DNA from: Bacteroidales bacterium
Lineage (GTDB): Bacteria > Bacteroidota > Bacteroidia > Bacteroidales > UBA932
DNA length: 64,000 nt
NCBI GenBank assembly: GCA_017546605.1
Contig: JAFYSH010000006.1
Span: 38,209-102,208 of the forward strand
Direction: 5' to 3'
The notes below the pieces were generated by a model. The model ran no database searches and was not told the origin of the DNA. It saw nothing but the letters and a program-made list of their open reading frames with translations. Made by a program: the position numbers and the translations under genes. Of this stretch, positions 56,881-63,884 are shown piece after piece; position 1 is the stretch's first letter, and each line of letters begins with the position of its first letter.

Positions 56881-58149
56881 TTAGTTTTCCTCTTCTTCCC
56901 AAGTGTCGTTAGTTGAGTCGCTCTTCTCTCTATTGCATATTCTATGTGCTATCTGTGCATTTGACAATTCGGTTTTTCCTCCTTTTGTAAATGGTATGAT
57001 ATGGTCAATCTCACAGTCATCAATACTCAATATGAGATTACCACATATTGCACACTTCTTATCACCTGACTCATACAATTCCTTTTTTTCTTCTGCTGTA
57101 AATAGTCTCCTATCATTATCAGAAGAATTACCTCCTGTAATATTCAATATAAGGTTGTAGATGGTTTGTATTCTTCGGATAACCCTAACTTTGGAACCTG
57201 TTGCAGCATAGGTGTCCTCTCTATATGTTTCATCCGTCCTCTTGACATTTAATATCGCCTCTCTAATCTTATCTGCATTGACTATCAGTGAGTGTTTGTC
57301 AAAAAACGAGAATGGGATAATAATACTGTCATAAACAGAACCACTGAACTTTTCAAGGATTGTATTTTTACTCCTATCAAATGCCATAAATGCATCGTTT
57401 CCAAGAACTTGCTTAATAATATCAATGGTGCTATTGAACTTTTCTTTTGCAGCCTTTATCTCATCCTCTCCATCGTTTCTATGTTGCTCCATATAGGAGT
57501 TCATTGTCTTCAACATTGAAGATTGGTAATCTTGATAATTCCTCAATGCAAAAAATCTCAAAATCCTTTCTTGATAAGACTTTCTGTTGTTCTCATCGTG
57601 GAAAAGATTCTTCAAATGAGAATTGTTTGCTGCAATATCATCCAGCATTTTATTAAAGGTTCCTCTGTATATGCAGTTTCTCAACTCTTGTGGATTGAGT
57701 TTGACAGCACCTTGATTGAGGCGTGCAAATATCTCATACTTTAAGTCGGTTGATTGTTTGAGGAGACTGATTGTGCTCAACGAAGATGATTTAAGTTTCT
57801 TCTGAATATCTTTTGGAAGGTCTTTATAAAACTTGCCATTCAATTCATTCAGTTCTTGAAGTCCATTCAGTGCATACTCATTTTTGAGATATCTTACAAG
57901 GGAGGTTATTCTCTGCTGTCCATCAATTACAGAATATGTGCTATCTTCTTCCACGCAAAGATAAATTGTGGGGATAGGTATTCCCATCAAGACGCTCTCA
58001 ACAAGTTTTGATGCTTGTTTGTCCGTATATACATAATCCCTCTGATATTCAGGATTGGGTATAATGTCTCCTTCATCAATCATTTCTCTCAATGTTGTTA
58101 AAGGAAAGTCTTTCTTTTCTGTAAAGACCTGTTTGTCTTCTATGTTCAT
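56881..58149 (-). CDS. DUF262 plus HNH nuclease, GmrSD/type IV-like, inside the hsd operon
   Basis: 422 residues. The N-terminal DUF262 domain has the ParB-like motif IDGQQRITSL at 75-84, which in GmrS binds and hydrolyses nucleotide. The C-terminal HNH domain (about 364-410) has CAIC, DHIIPF (His 383), an Asn (397) and CNREK, with the two Cys pairs that hold zinc. GmrSD-type enzymes cut DNA with modified cytosine. Four-base and tighter gaps to hsdS and hsdR show that it is part of the operon. It could alternatively guard or regulate the restriction system; intact frame, so probably active. Confidence 0.88.
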   Translation of the reverse strand: MNIEDKQVFTEKKDFPLTTLREMIDEGDIIPNPEYQRDYVYTDKQASKLVESVLMGIPIPTIYLCVEEDSTYSVIDGQQRITSLVRYLKNEYALNGLQELNELNGKFYKDLPKDIQKKLKSSSLSTISLLKQSTDLKYEIFARLNQGAVKLNPQELRNCIYRGTFNKMLDDIAANNSHLKNLFHDENNRKSYQERILRFFALRNYQDYQSSMLKTMNSYMEQHRNDGEDEIKAAKEKFNSTIDIIKQVLGNDAFMAFDRSKNTILEKFSGSVYDSIIIPFSFFDKHSLIVNADKIREAILNVKRTDETYREDTYAATGSKVRVIRRIQTIYNLILNITGGNSSDNDRRLFTAEEKKELYESGDKKCAICGNLILSIDDCEIDHIIPFTKGGKTELSNAQIAHRICNREKSDSTNDTWEEEEN

Positions 58150-58152
58150 ACT

Positions 58153-58710
58153 CTATTTCCTTTGAAATGTTAGTAATCTATCTCGGTAGTATTCGTATTG
58201 TTTGCGTCTTGCCTCTATCTCCGCTGGTAGTCCTGCTGTGATGTCGGTGGTCAATGTGTCAAATCTGTCAAGGATAGAGACTATTCTCTCTTGTTCTTCA
58301 AGTGGTGGAACTGGAATTGGGTAATTAACCATCATCGGTTTCCTGATGGAAACAACCGAAGAGGAAACCGAACTCTTCATTATGTAGTTATAGAAAGTTG
58401 CACCAATGTAGTAATAGATAAACCTTGCCAACACAATCTTCTCGTTGGGGACTATTCTATATGCTCTCTGATGTAATGCATATTTGCCCTGAACAAAATG
58501 AAACACTTTCCCGACACCTGCACCATCACCTGCAGTAATTATTGCAGTTTCGTCATAATCGTAATCGTTGAGATAAAGGATTTCAGAACCTCTCGTGTAG
58601 AACGGGTATTTGCCTTCGGACAATCCGTCCTGTGTATTGTGGGAACCCGTTCCCAAATCTGCCACCTCTCCCAACTTCTTCCATTCAACGCTTACTTCCT
58701 GCCCCCCCAA
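58153..58710 (-). CDS. hsdS: HsdS, 3' half (second target-recognition domain)
   Basis: 185 residues from a TTG start used only as the frame boundary. It holds one TRD (VEWKKLGEVADLGTGSHNTQ, then GKYPFYTRGSEILYL) and the C-terminal helix region (PVPPLEEQERIVSILDRFDTLTTDI, YEYYRDRLLTF). By itself it lacks the first TRD. It overlaps the 5' half by 19 bases in another frame; a G7 run in this overlap (58702-58708) accounts for the break, and one more G would join the two halves. Confidence 0.85.
   Translation of the reverse strand: MGGQEVSVEWKKLGEVADLGTGSHNTQDGLSEGKYPFYTRGSEILYLNDYDYDETAIITAGDGAGVGKVFHFVQGKYALHQRAYRIVPNEKIVLARFIYYYIGATFYNYIMKSSVSSSVVSIRKPMMVNYPIPVPPLEEQERIVSILDRFDTLTTDITAGLPAEIEARRKQYEYYRDRLLTFQRK
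58702..58708 (-). repeat. G7 homopolymer at the hsdS frame break
   Basis: Seven G on the coding strand. With seven, the 5' frame ends at SNWGGRK and a stop; with eight, the frame runs on as SNWGGQEVSVEWKKLGEV into the second half. Typical site for slipped-strand change. Confidence 0.85.
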
Positions 58711-58774
58711 TTACTTAAATCGCTAAATGACAGCAATTTATCTCTATAATATTCGTATTGTTGTAATCTTTTTT

Positions 58775-58810
58775 GCAATTCTGCTTGCAATTCTGCTTGC
58801 AGTTCTGTAA
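58775..58810 (-). repeat. 12-bp tandem repeats in the hsdS central helix
   Basis: Two perfect copies of GCAATTCTGCTT (plus strand, 58775-58786 and 58787-58798) and a third, diverged one encode LQAE units in TELQAELQAELQKRL. In type I specificity subunits such units form the spacer helix between the two TRDs. Confidence 0.8.
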
Positions 58811-59355
58811 AATTATCAAGTATTCGCACAATCTCCTCTTGAACAACGAGAGGCGGGACTGGGATAACAAACTTATCAATGCTTGAAATATGAACATGGG
58901 GGACGCCGCCGCCCTTCTTGGTTGCATATATCTTTTCTTGGATGCTTGACAGAAAGTAGTAGATAAACTTGGTGTTAAGACTATCGCTGCCCTTTATTGA
59001 AAATGCATCACAAACGAAGATAGGCTTGTTCCAGTATTGAACATAACCAGCACCTGCACCACTACCTGCAACGCTAATTGTTTCACCTTCTCTATTTGAT
59101 TGACTACAATAGAATGCAGGTTGTCGTCCTCCTGAAATAACAGGGATATCACCTTCTTGCATTGTTCCTTTTGTTGCAGAAGTTCCCCTCTCCATCAAAC
59201 ATACATCCCCTAACTTCTTATATTCTACTCCATTAGGGCAATGCTTCTGAATGAGTTGTTCGACTGTCGTCGTTCCTCCTCCTCGCTAGGCAATGTCAGA
59301 AATTTCTTTCTGCATTGCGCTCGCTTCGTTCGTCGGTTCTAATCTGCTCATAGTC

Positions 59356-60918
59356 TTATCCTCCAATTTCAGCAATAATCTTATCAATCTCTGCTCGCAG
59401 AACATTCTCTCTCGCCACAATCTGTGCAATCTCCTCGTTGAGTTTCACGATATCCACCTTTTCACGGGTATCCTCCTGTTCAACATAGGTAGAAACAGAG
59501 AGGTTGTAGTCATTCTCCGCCACCACATTGTTCGCCACCAACTTGCATACATAATCAACATCCTTTCTCTCGGCGAAGTAATCAACTATATGCTGGATGT
59601 TCTCTGGGGTGAGTTTATTGTTGTTGGTAATCTTCACGCACTCCTTGCTTGCATCTATGAAGAGAGTAGAGTTGTCCTTCTTGCTTTTCTTCAATACCAT
59701 AATGCAGGTAGCGATAGAGGTTCCAAAGAAGAGGTTGTCTGGGAGTTGGATGACACAATCCACATAGTTGTTATCAATCAAATACTGGCGTATCTTCTTC
59801 TCCGAACCGCCTCTATACATAATGCCAGGGAAGCATACGATAGCAGCCGCTCCATTGGTCGCCAACCACGCTAACGAGTGCATAATGAACGCAAGGTCTG
59901 CCTTTGACTTTGGAGCAAGCACGCCAGCAGGAGCATAGCGAGGGTCATTGATGAGAGTAATATCATCGTCTCCCTTCCACTTGATAGAATATGGTGGGTT
60001 AGAAACAATCACCTCAAATGGCTCTTCGTCCCAATGCTGTGGAGAGAGAAGTGTATCCTCGCAGGCGATATTGAACTTGTCGTAGTCAATGTCGTGGAGA
60101 AACATATTTATACGGCAGAGGTTGTAAGTGGTAAGGTTGATTTCCTGACCGTAGAAGCCCTGACGCACATTGTCCTTACCGAGTATCTTTGCCGCTTTGA
60201 GCAGCAGCGAACCCGAACCGCAAGCAGGATCATATACCTTATTGACTTCGGTCTTGCCGAGAGTTGCCAAAAGGGTGAGGAGTTCGCTCACTTCCTGTGG
60301 AGTATAATACTCTCCACCGCTCTTTCCTGCGTTGCTCGCATACATACCCATCAGGTATTCATAGGCATCACCGAAAGCATCAATCGTATTGTCCTGATAG
60401 TCGCCGAGGTTCATCTGCTGAATGCCACGAAGGAGTTTCACCAGTTTCTCGTTTCTCTTGATGACTGTTGCTCCCAACTTGTTGGAATTGACATCAAGAT
60501 CAGCAAACAGTCCGTTGAAATCATCTTCGCTGTCAGTTCCCTTCGCACTTGCCTCAATAGAGTTGAAAATCCTCTCCAATGTCTCGTTCAGATTGGCATC
60601 CTTGTCGCACACCTTGCATACATTGCAGAAGAGTTGGCTTGGCAGGATGAAAAAACCTTTCACACCCACCATCTCTTCTCGTATGCATTCCGCAGTGGCA
60701 TCGTCCAATGTGGCGTAGTCAAAATCTGTGTTGCCAGTATCCCACTCGCCCTTGTTGATATAGTTGGTGATGTTCTCGCTTATATAACGATAGAAGAGCA
60801 TTCCAAGTATATACGCCTTGAAGTCCCATCCATCTACCGATCCTCTCATTTCATCCGCGATTGCCCATATAGTTCTATGGAGTTCAGCACGCTCCATCTC
60901 TTTCTTATTCTCTGCCAT
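59356..60918 (-). CDS. hsdM: HsdM, type I DNA methyltransferase subunit
   Basis: Start at MAENKKEMERAELHRTI, chosen because the 22 codons upstream cover the promoter; 520 residues. N-terminal helical HsdM_N domain (about 10-170); methylase core with SAM motif DPACGSGSLLL (230-240) and NPPY (307-310), which marks N6-adenine methylation. With HsdS it would methylate the target and with HsdR form the restriction complex. Intact. Confidence 0.96.
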   Translation of the reverse strand: MAENKKEMERAELHRTIWAIADEMRGSVDGWDFKAYILGMLFYRYISENITNYINKGEWDTGNTDFDYATLDDATAECIREEMVGVKGFFILPSQLFCNVCKVCDKDANLNETLERIFNSIEASAKGTDSEDDFNGLFADLDVNSNKLGATVIKRNEKLVKLLRGIQQMNLGDYQDNTIDAFGDAYEYLMGMYASNAGKSGGEYYTPQEVSELLTLLATLGKTEVNKVYDPACGSGSLLLKAAKILGKDNVRQGFYGQEINLTTYNLCRINMFLHDIDYDKFNIACEDTLLSPQHWDEEPFEVIVSNPPYSIKWKGDDDITLINDPRYAPAGVLAPKSKADLAFIMHSLAWLATNGAAAIVCFPGIMYRGGSEKKIRQYLIDNNYVDCVIQLPDNLFFGTSIATCIMVLKKSKKDNSTLFIDASKECVKITNNNKLTPENIQHIVDYFAERKDVDYVCKLVANNVVAENDYNLSVSTYVEQEDTREKVDIVKLNEEIAQIVARENVLRAEIDKIIAEIGG

Positions 60919-60953
60919 ATTGATCTTGGTGTTATTGTCGTAGTCGTAATCAA

Positions 60954-60984
60954 CAAAAATAATAATTATTTCTTCGTGGAGCAA
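60954..60984 (-). promoter_or_regulatory. Consensus promoter of the hsd operon
   Basis: On minus: TTG (60982-60984), 20 bases, TATTTTTG (60954-60961), 36 bases before hsdM. The -7 box overlaps the 14-mer AAATAATAATTATT (60957-60970), which is repeated before two other genes in this island. Confidence 0.7.
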
Positions 60985-60990
60985 ATGAAA

Positions 60991-61013
60991 ACAGCCACCA
61001 TAATGGCGGCTGT
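60991..61013 (-). terminator. Terminator between the 54-residue gene and hsdM
   Basis: A 9-bp stem (60991-60999 with 61005-61013; one G-U pair in the minus-strand RNA) with a 5-base loop and a TTTTC run lies just upstream of the hsd promoter. Confidence 0.7.
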
Positions 61014-61040
61014 AAAATCGGCGATGCTTTCAGAATACTT

Positions 61041-61205
61041 TTATTCCTCACTCACATAATCCTTCAAATGTTTCTGCACGCTTTCTTCTCCAAATGCTCT
61101 TTCCAGCACGAAGATCGCTGTTTCAATAATTTCCTTTTGAGAGGGTTCGCCTTGAAGGTCATAACTGATAGACATATTGCCTTCCTGATAAGTAATTTTA
61201 ATCAT
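61041..61205 (-). CDS. Small acidic protein of unknown function
   Basis: 54 residues from MIKITYQEGNMSISYDLQ, the first Met after a -7 box (TACCTTTG on minus, 61233-61240). A beta-rich start and an amphipathic helix (SQKEIIETAIFVLERAFG) are visible. I do not recognise a family. It has its own terminator and a perfect 20-base palindrome upstream of its promoter. Confidence 0.6.
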   Translation of the reverse strand: MIKITYQEGNMSISYDLQGEPSQKEIIETAIFVLERAFGEESVQKHLKDYVSEE

Positions 61206-61256
61206 AATGAATTGTTTTAATGGTTCAGGAGACAAAGGTAGAGTGGGGTTTAACAC

Positions 61257-61276
61257 CAAATAATAATTATTATTTG
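61257..61276. promoter_or_regulatory. Perfect 20-base palindrome, candidate operator
   Basis: CAAATAATAATTATTATTTG is fully self-complementary. It lies where the -33 region of the 54-residue gene would be and contains the 14-mer that also overlaps the hsd promoter. Confidence 0.55.
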
Positions 61277-61280
61277 CAAA

Positions 61281-61314
61281 AAAACTGTCAGCACATTTCT
61301 CAACGGACTGACAG
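61281..61314 (-). terminator. Terminator of the two-gene operon 62,484-61,391
   Basis: CTGTCAG (61285-61291) pairs with CTGACAG (61308-61314); on minus a run of T follows the hairpin. The loop is 16 bases. Confidence 0.7.
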
Positions 61315-61390
61315 CAAATATGAAAATAGCATTTTTAACATTGCGAATAACGGCGATTTCACTCCCCGCTATCCTGCTGCTGATTTATAA

Positions 61391-61654
61391 TCAACAATCA
61401 AAATACACTTCTAATCCGTGAGCGTGTAATCTCACACCATCAACAAAATGACCGTGTTTCACCATCAAATAATAATTGACATATGCGTATGCATCGTGTG
61501 TTTCAAGAAGCGTTTTCTTCTCTGTTCTGCTGAAATTATCCCAAAGCATAATGGTTGAGCCATCACATCCTCCTTTATTCATCAGCCTCCTTCTGTTGAT
61601 ACCTATATACTGTATTACCTTATTAGCAATCTTTTCAAAATTATCTGCTGCCAT
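61391..61654 (-). CDS. Hypothetical protein, 87 residues
   Basis: Starts MAADNFEKIANKVIQYIGINRRRLMNKGG. Mixed helix and strand with many Tyr and His near the C-terminus (YVNYYLMVKHGHFVDGVRLHAHGLEVYF). No family recognised. It follows the acidic protein gene after 26 bases and precedes a terminator, so the two probably form one transcript. Confidence 0.6.
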   Translation of the reverse strand: MAADNFEKIANKVIQYIGINRRRLMNKGGCDGSTIMLWDNFSRTEKKTLLETHDAYAYVNYYLMVKHGHFVDGVRLHAHGLEVYFDC

Positions 61655-61680
61655 AATTCTTTTTATTTTTTAGTTAAACT

Positions 61681-62484
61681 TTACGCTGCTGCTTCATTAT
61701 AAATAAATCCAAGTATTCTGTCAGAATTATCCATCCATTTCATCTCGCTGCTGTCCTCTGCAATTGTATCAACCACATCATATATCATATCTTCAATATC
61801 AACATTCACCATAGAACAACATCTATCCAAGTCAGTTTTTGTGTCAATCTCCCACTGCTTTCTGACAGCGTTATATACATTATTGTATTCTTCACCCTCA
61901 AACGCTCCAACTACTGCAATGAGACTACCATCTCCATCCTTTTCAAGCATAGTTTCTTCGTCAAAGAACCACTCAAATTGTGTTTTCATCGGGGCAAAAA
62001 AGACCTCCTCTGCTGCTTTCTTAACATACGCTTCTATTTCATCCACCATATCACATTCGTTCTTATAGAACACAGCAAGATATTTAAACCATCCTTGTTC
62101 AACCCAATCCAGTTCGCTGTTGTTTTCAACGATTTCATCCGCCATATCACTTATCATATCATCAAGGTCAATATCGTTCTCCTCACACCAGTCATAAGGG
62201 ACAATATCATACCCTTTATATTTACATACCTCTTCTATGTCGTCCCAAATCGCCATATATACACCTTCATCATTAAATGGGAATGAAACTGCCCATATAT
62301 CACCAGAATAATCCTTTTCAAAATCTGCTGTCTCTTCGCTAACAGAATTCCAAGTTTCAACAACGAGGTCGTCAATATAACCCTCAACACAATCTCTTAC
62401 AAATCCTTTAAGGATTTCTTCTGTCATTACCTTTGCTGTTGTTGAGCCAGTCAGCATCTGGTCTGAATAATTACGATTTTCCAT
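61681..62484 (-). CDS. Very acidic protein with an internal duplication, unknown function
   Basis: 267 residues. About a quarter of them are Asp or Glu (I count 68) against about 19 Lys and Arg. Two similar halves are visible: IDLDDMISDMADEIVENNSE with a following WFKYLAVFYKNE, and VDIEDMIYDVVDTIAEDSSE with a following SDRILGFIYNE, about 130 residues apart. No enzyme motif or membrane segment. The composition recalls DNA-mimic proteins such as ArdA; this is a guess. It lies upstream of hsdM on the same strand and downstream of a consensus promoter and a long leader. Confidence 0.65.
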   Translation of the reverse strand: MENRNYSDQMLTGSTTAKVMTEEILKGFVRDCVEGYIDDLVVETWNSVSEETADFEKDYSGDIWAVSFPFNDEGVYMAIWDDIEEVCKYKGYDIVPYDWCEENDIDLDDMISDMADEIVENNSELDWVEQGWFKYLAVFYKNECDMVDEIEAYVKKAAEEVFFAPMKTQFEWFFDEETMLEKDGDGSLIAVVGAFEGEEYNNVYNAVRKQWEIDTKTDLDRCCSMVNVDIEDMIYDVVDTIAEDSSEMKWMDNSDRILGFIYNEAAA

Positions 62485-62916
62485 ATCTACTTATGATTAA
62501 AAATTAATTAATACCTTCTTTTGCTCTTCACTCTGAAAAGTCCTCCTATTAAGAGATAACAAAGGATTGAGCGATTTTTCATTTTTTACAAATTGTCTTA
62601 AAATATTTTCATCTAATTCATTTAACTTATTGACTTATAATCATATAAAAATTGAACTTTTTTCGTCTGGGGTTTTTGTCCCCGATACGAATTGAGCATA
62701 GTTCTCCCTGTCAGCAAGATATAGTTCTCCCTGTCGGGGCTGTTCAGCCCAGATTTCAATAATCGTATGTTTGGTGATTGCTTTCCACGGGTGCGATATG
62801 CCCATAGAACAGATTTCGTCTCCAAGTAAATGGCTCGCGATCCATTTACCTTTTCATTGTCGCCGACTTATCGCCTAATCGGTTTCAATGGAAGACTTTC
62901 ATCTCAAATTACAATA
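62485..62916 (-). other. Long leader or small RNA region with repeats, no clear gene
   Basis: About 430 bases between the promoter at 62,917 and the acidic protein gene. It holds a near-perfect inverted repeat (62826-62833 with 62842-62849, centre TCGCGA), a 15-base direct repeat ATAGTTCTCCCTGTC (62698-62712 and 62721-62735), and GGGCTG/CAGCCC and GGGG/CCCC hairpins. Short frames overlap in all three phases (for example 62641-62805, 54 codons, and 62622-62825, 67 codons); none stands out, so I do not call a gene. A structured 5' leader or an RNA gene fits as well. Confidence 0.5.
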
Positions 62917-62947
62917 CAAATATAATAAAAAGATTTGGGAAATCCAA
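62917..62947 (-). promoter_or_regulatory. Consensus promoter before the leader region
   Basis: On minus: TTG (62945-62947), 20 bases, TATATTTG (62917-62924). It would start a transcript near 62,912 that runs through the repeats into the acidic protein gene. Confidence 0.7.
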
Positions 62948-63010
62948 ATAATTTACGAAGAAACTATTGCAAATATCAAAAGTTTTTTGTATGGGCGAGC
63001 ATAAAATAAA

Positions 63011-63033
63011 ACCACCCTCTTTTGAAGGATGGT
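63011..63033 (-). terminator. Terminator after the 250-residue gene
   Basis: ACCACCC (63011-63017) pairs with GGATGGT (63027-63033), one G-U pair in the minus-strand RNA; a T-rich run (TTTTATTTTAT) follows on minus. Confidence 0.7.
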
Positions 63034-63068
63034 CTTTTGTTATGAAGATATGTATGTATTGAAAAGGG

Positions 63069-63821
63069 TTATTCCTCTTCTGGTTCGTAGTCCCGTTCGT
63101 GTTCGGCAATAAAGGAATGGATATAGTCCTCGCTGACTTTATGTCGCTTTCCGTCTTTCCTGCTCTCCTCCCTTATAAAATCATCAAACCCTAATATATT
63201 GACAAGTCTCTTATTCTCTGCAAGACCGAGAGCATCCGCATATTCTTTTGTCATACTGAGCATCTGTGTTTGGCTAACAGGTTCCCCTCTAAACGATAGA
63301 CCCTCTGCTCCGCCATCCATCTTCTTGCCGTCATATCTCAACTCTACGATATGCTCCTGATCCGTAATTGGACACTTGATGCAGATCACTTCAAGTAGCG
63401 ACGGATCAAATGCTTCACTACCTCTGACTTCAACACTATACAGATATATAGTATTCTTGCTGTCATACACATTAGCACTTGTTTGAGTAAGACCTTCGCC
63501 GTCATTGGCGTCTCTGATAGCAATCAATATAGGATGGTTCAGAGATGTCAGCACATTATCCATAGGTATCCTGCCCTTCGTGCTACCCATCTCATAGTAG
63601 ATCACACTTGATGAAGGACAGATAGCAACTCCCGCATTAACACAATCAAAATCCTTGTGATCCCGTATGATATCCAGTTTGTTGTCATTGGAATAGTAGG
63701 AGTTCTTCTTATGATCCCACTTCCAGGCTCTTGCCTTCAATATATCTCTTTCATCAAATATTACCTTCGCGGTCTCATATTTAACACGCTGTCCTTCTAT
63801 TTTAACCTTCAATACACCCAT
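63069..63821 (-). CDS. Hypothetical protein, 250 residues
   Basis: Start at MGVLKVKIEGQRVKYETAKVIF; the upstream codons are the AT-rich 14-mer region. A basic N-terminal stretch (ILKARAWKWDHKKNSYYSND), a beta-rich middle (VNAGVAICPSSSVIYYEMG and so on) and an acidic C-terminal tail (YEPEEE). I recognise no family. It stands alone between a terminator and the right edge, with the 14-mer AAATAATAATTATT 9 bases upstream of its start. Confidence 0.6.
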   Translation of the reverse strand: MGVLKVKIEGQRVKYETAKVIFDERDILKARAWKWDHKKNSYYSNDNKLDIIRDHKDFDCVNAGVAICPSSSVIYYEMGSTKGRIPMDNVLTSLNHPILIAIRDANDGEGLTQTSANVYDSKNTIYLYSVEVRGSEAFDPSLLEVICIKCPITDQEHIVELRYDGKKMDGGAEGLSFRGEPVSQTQMLSMTKEYADALGLAENKRLVNILGFDDFIREESRKDGKRHKVSEDYIHSFIAEHERDYEPEEE

Positions 63822-63863
63822 ATCAAAAAAAATAATAATTATTTTTTTATTATATAATGTCAC

Positions 63864-63884
63864 TAGTGTCCCGTTAAGGGACTA
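63864..63884. repeat. Inverted repeat near the right edge
   Basis: TAGT, a bulged G, TCCC (63864-63872), then GTTAA and GGGACTA (63878-63884) form a short hairpin about 43 bases upstream of the last gene. The remaining bases to 64,000 hold a -7-like TAACTTTG on plus (63953-63960) and no recognisable gene. Confidence 0.4.

Larger units (their letters stand above)
58692..59351 (-). pseudogene. hsdS: HsdS, 5' half, interrupted by an in-frame TAG
   Basis: The true start is the ATG at 59351, 4 bases after the hsdM stop and 7 bases after GGAGGA. The frame reads MSRLEPTNEASAMQKEISDI-Ala, then TAG at 59286-59288, then continues in the same frame with TVEQLIQKHCPNGVEYKKLGD into a complete first TRD (ERGTSATKGTMQEGDIPVISGG) and the central repeat helix. 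A Met at 59198 could restart translation but would drop the N-terminal helix. The upstream 20 codons and the rest look like one gene cut by a single base change (for example CAG to TAG) or a small insertion with a hairpin. Confidence 0.8.

Noticed and set aside
58690..59350. Invertible hsdS locus with a recombinase, as in other Bacteroidales.
   Set aside because: No recombinase gene, no second silent hsdS copy and no long inverted repeats are present in the window.
61320..61421. A 33-codon plus-strand frame for a hydrophobic peptide (MKIAFLTLRITAISLP...) next to a hairpin, like a type I toxin.
   Set aside because: The hairpin fits better as a minus-strand terminator with a T-run, and no plus-strand promoter or antisense RNA signal is visible.
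62622..62825. A 67-codon minus-strand frame in the leader region.
   Set aside because: Competing short frames overlap it in other phases and none shows a convincing start or domain; left as part of the leader.
62826..62849. Inverted repeat as an integration attachment site of a mobile element.
   Set aside because: No integrase, no tRNA gene and no matching direct repeat at the other end of the island were found.
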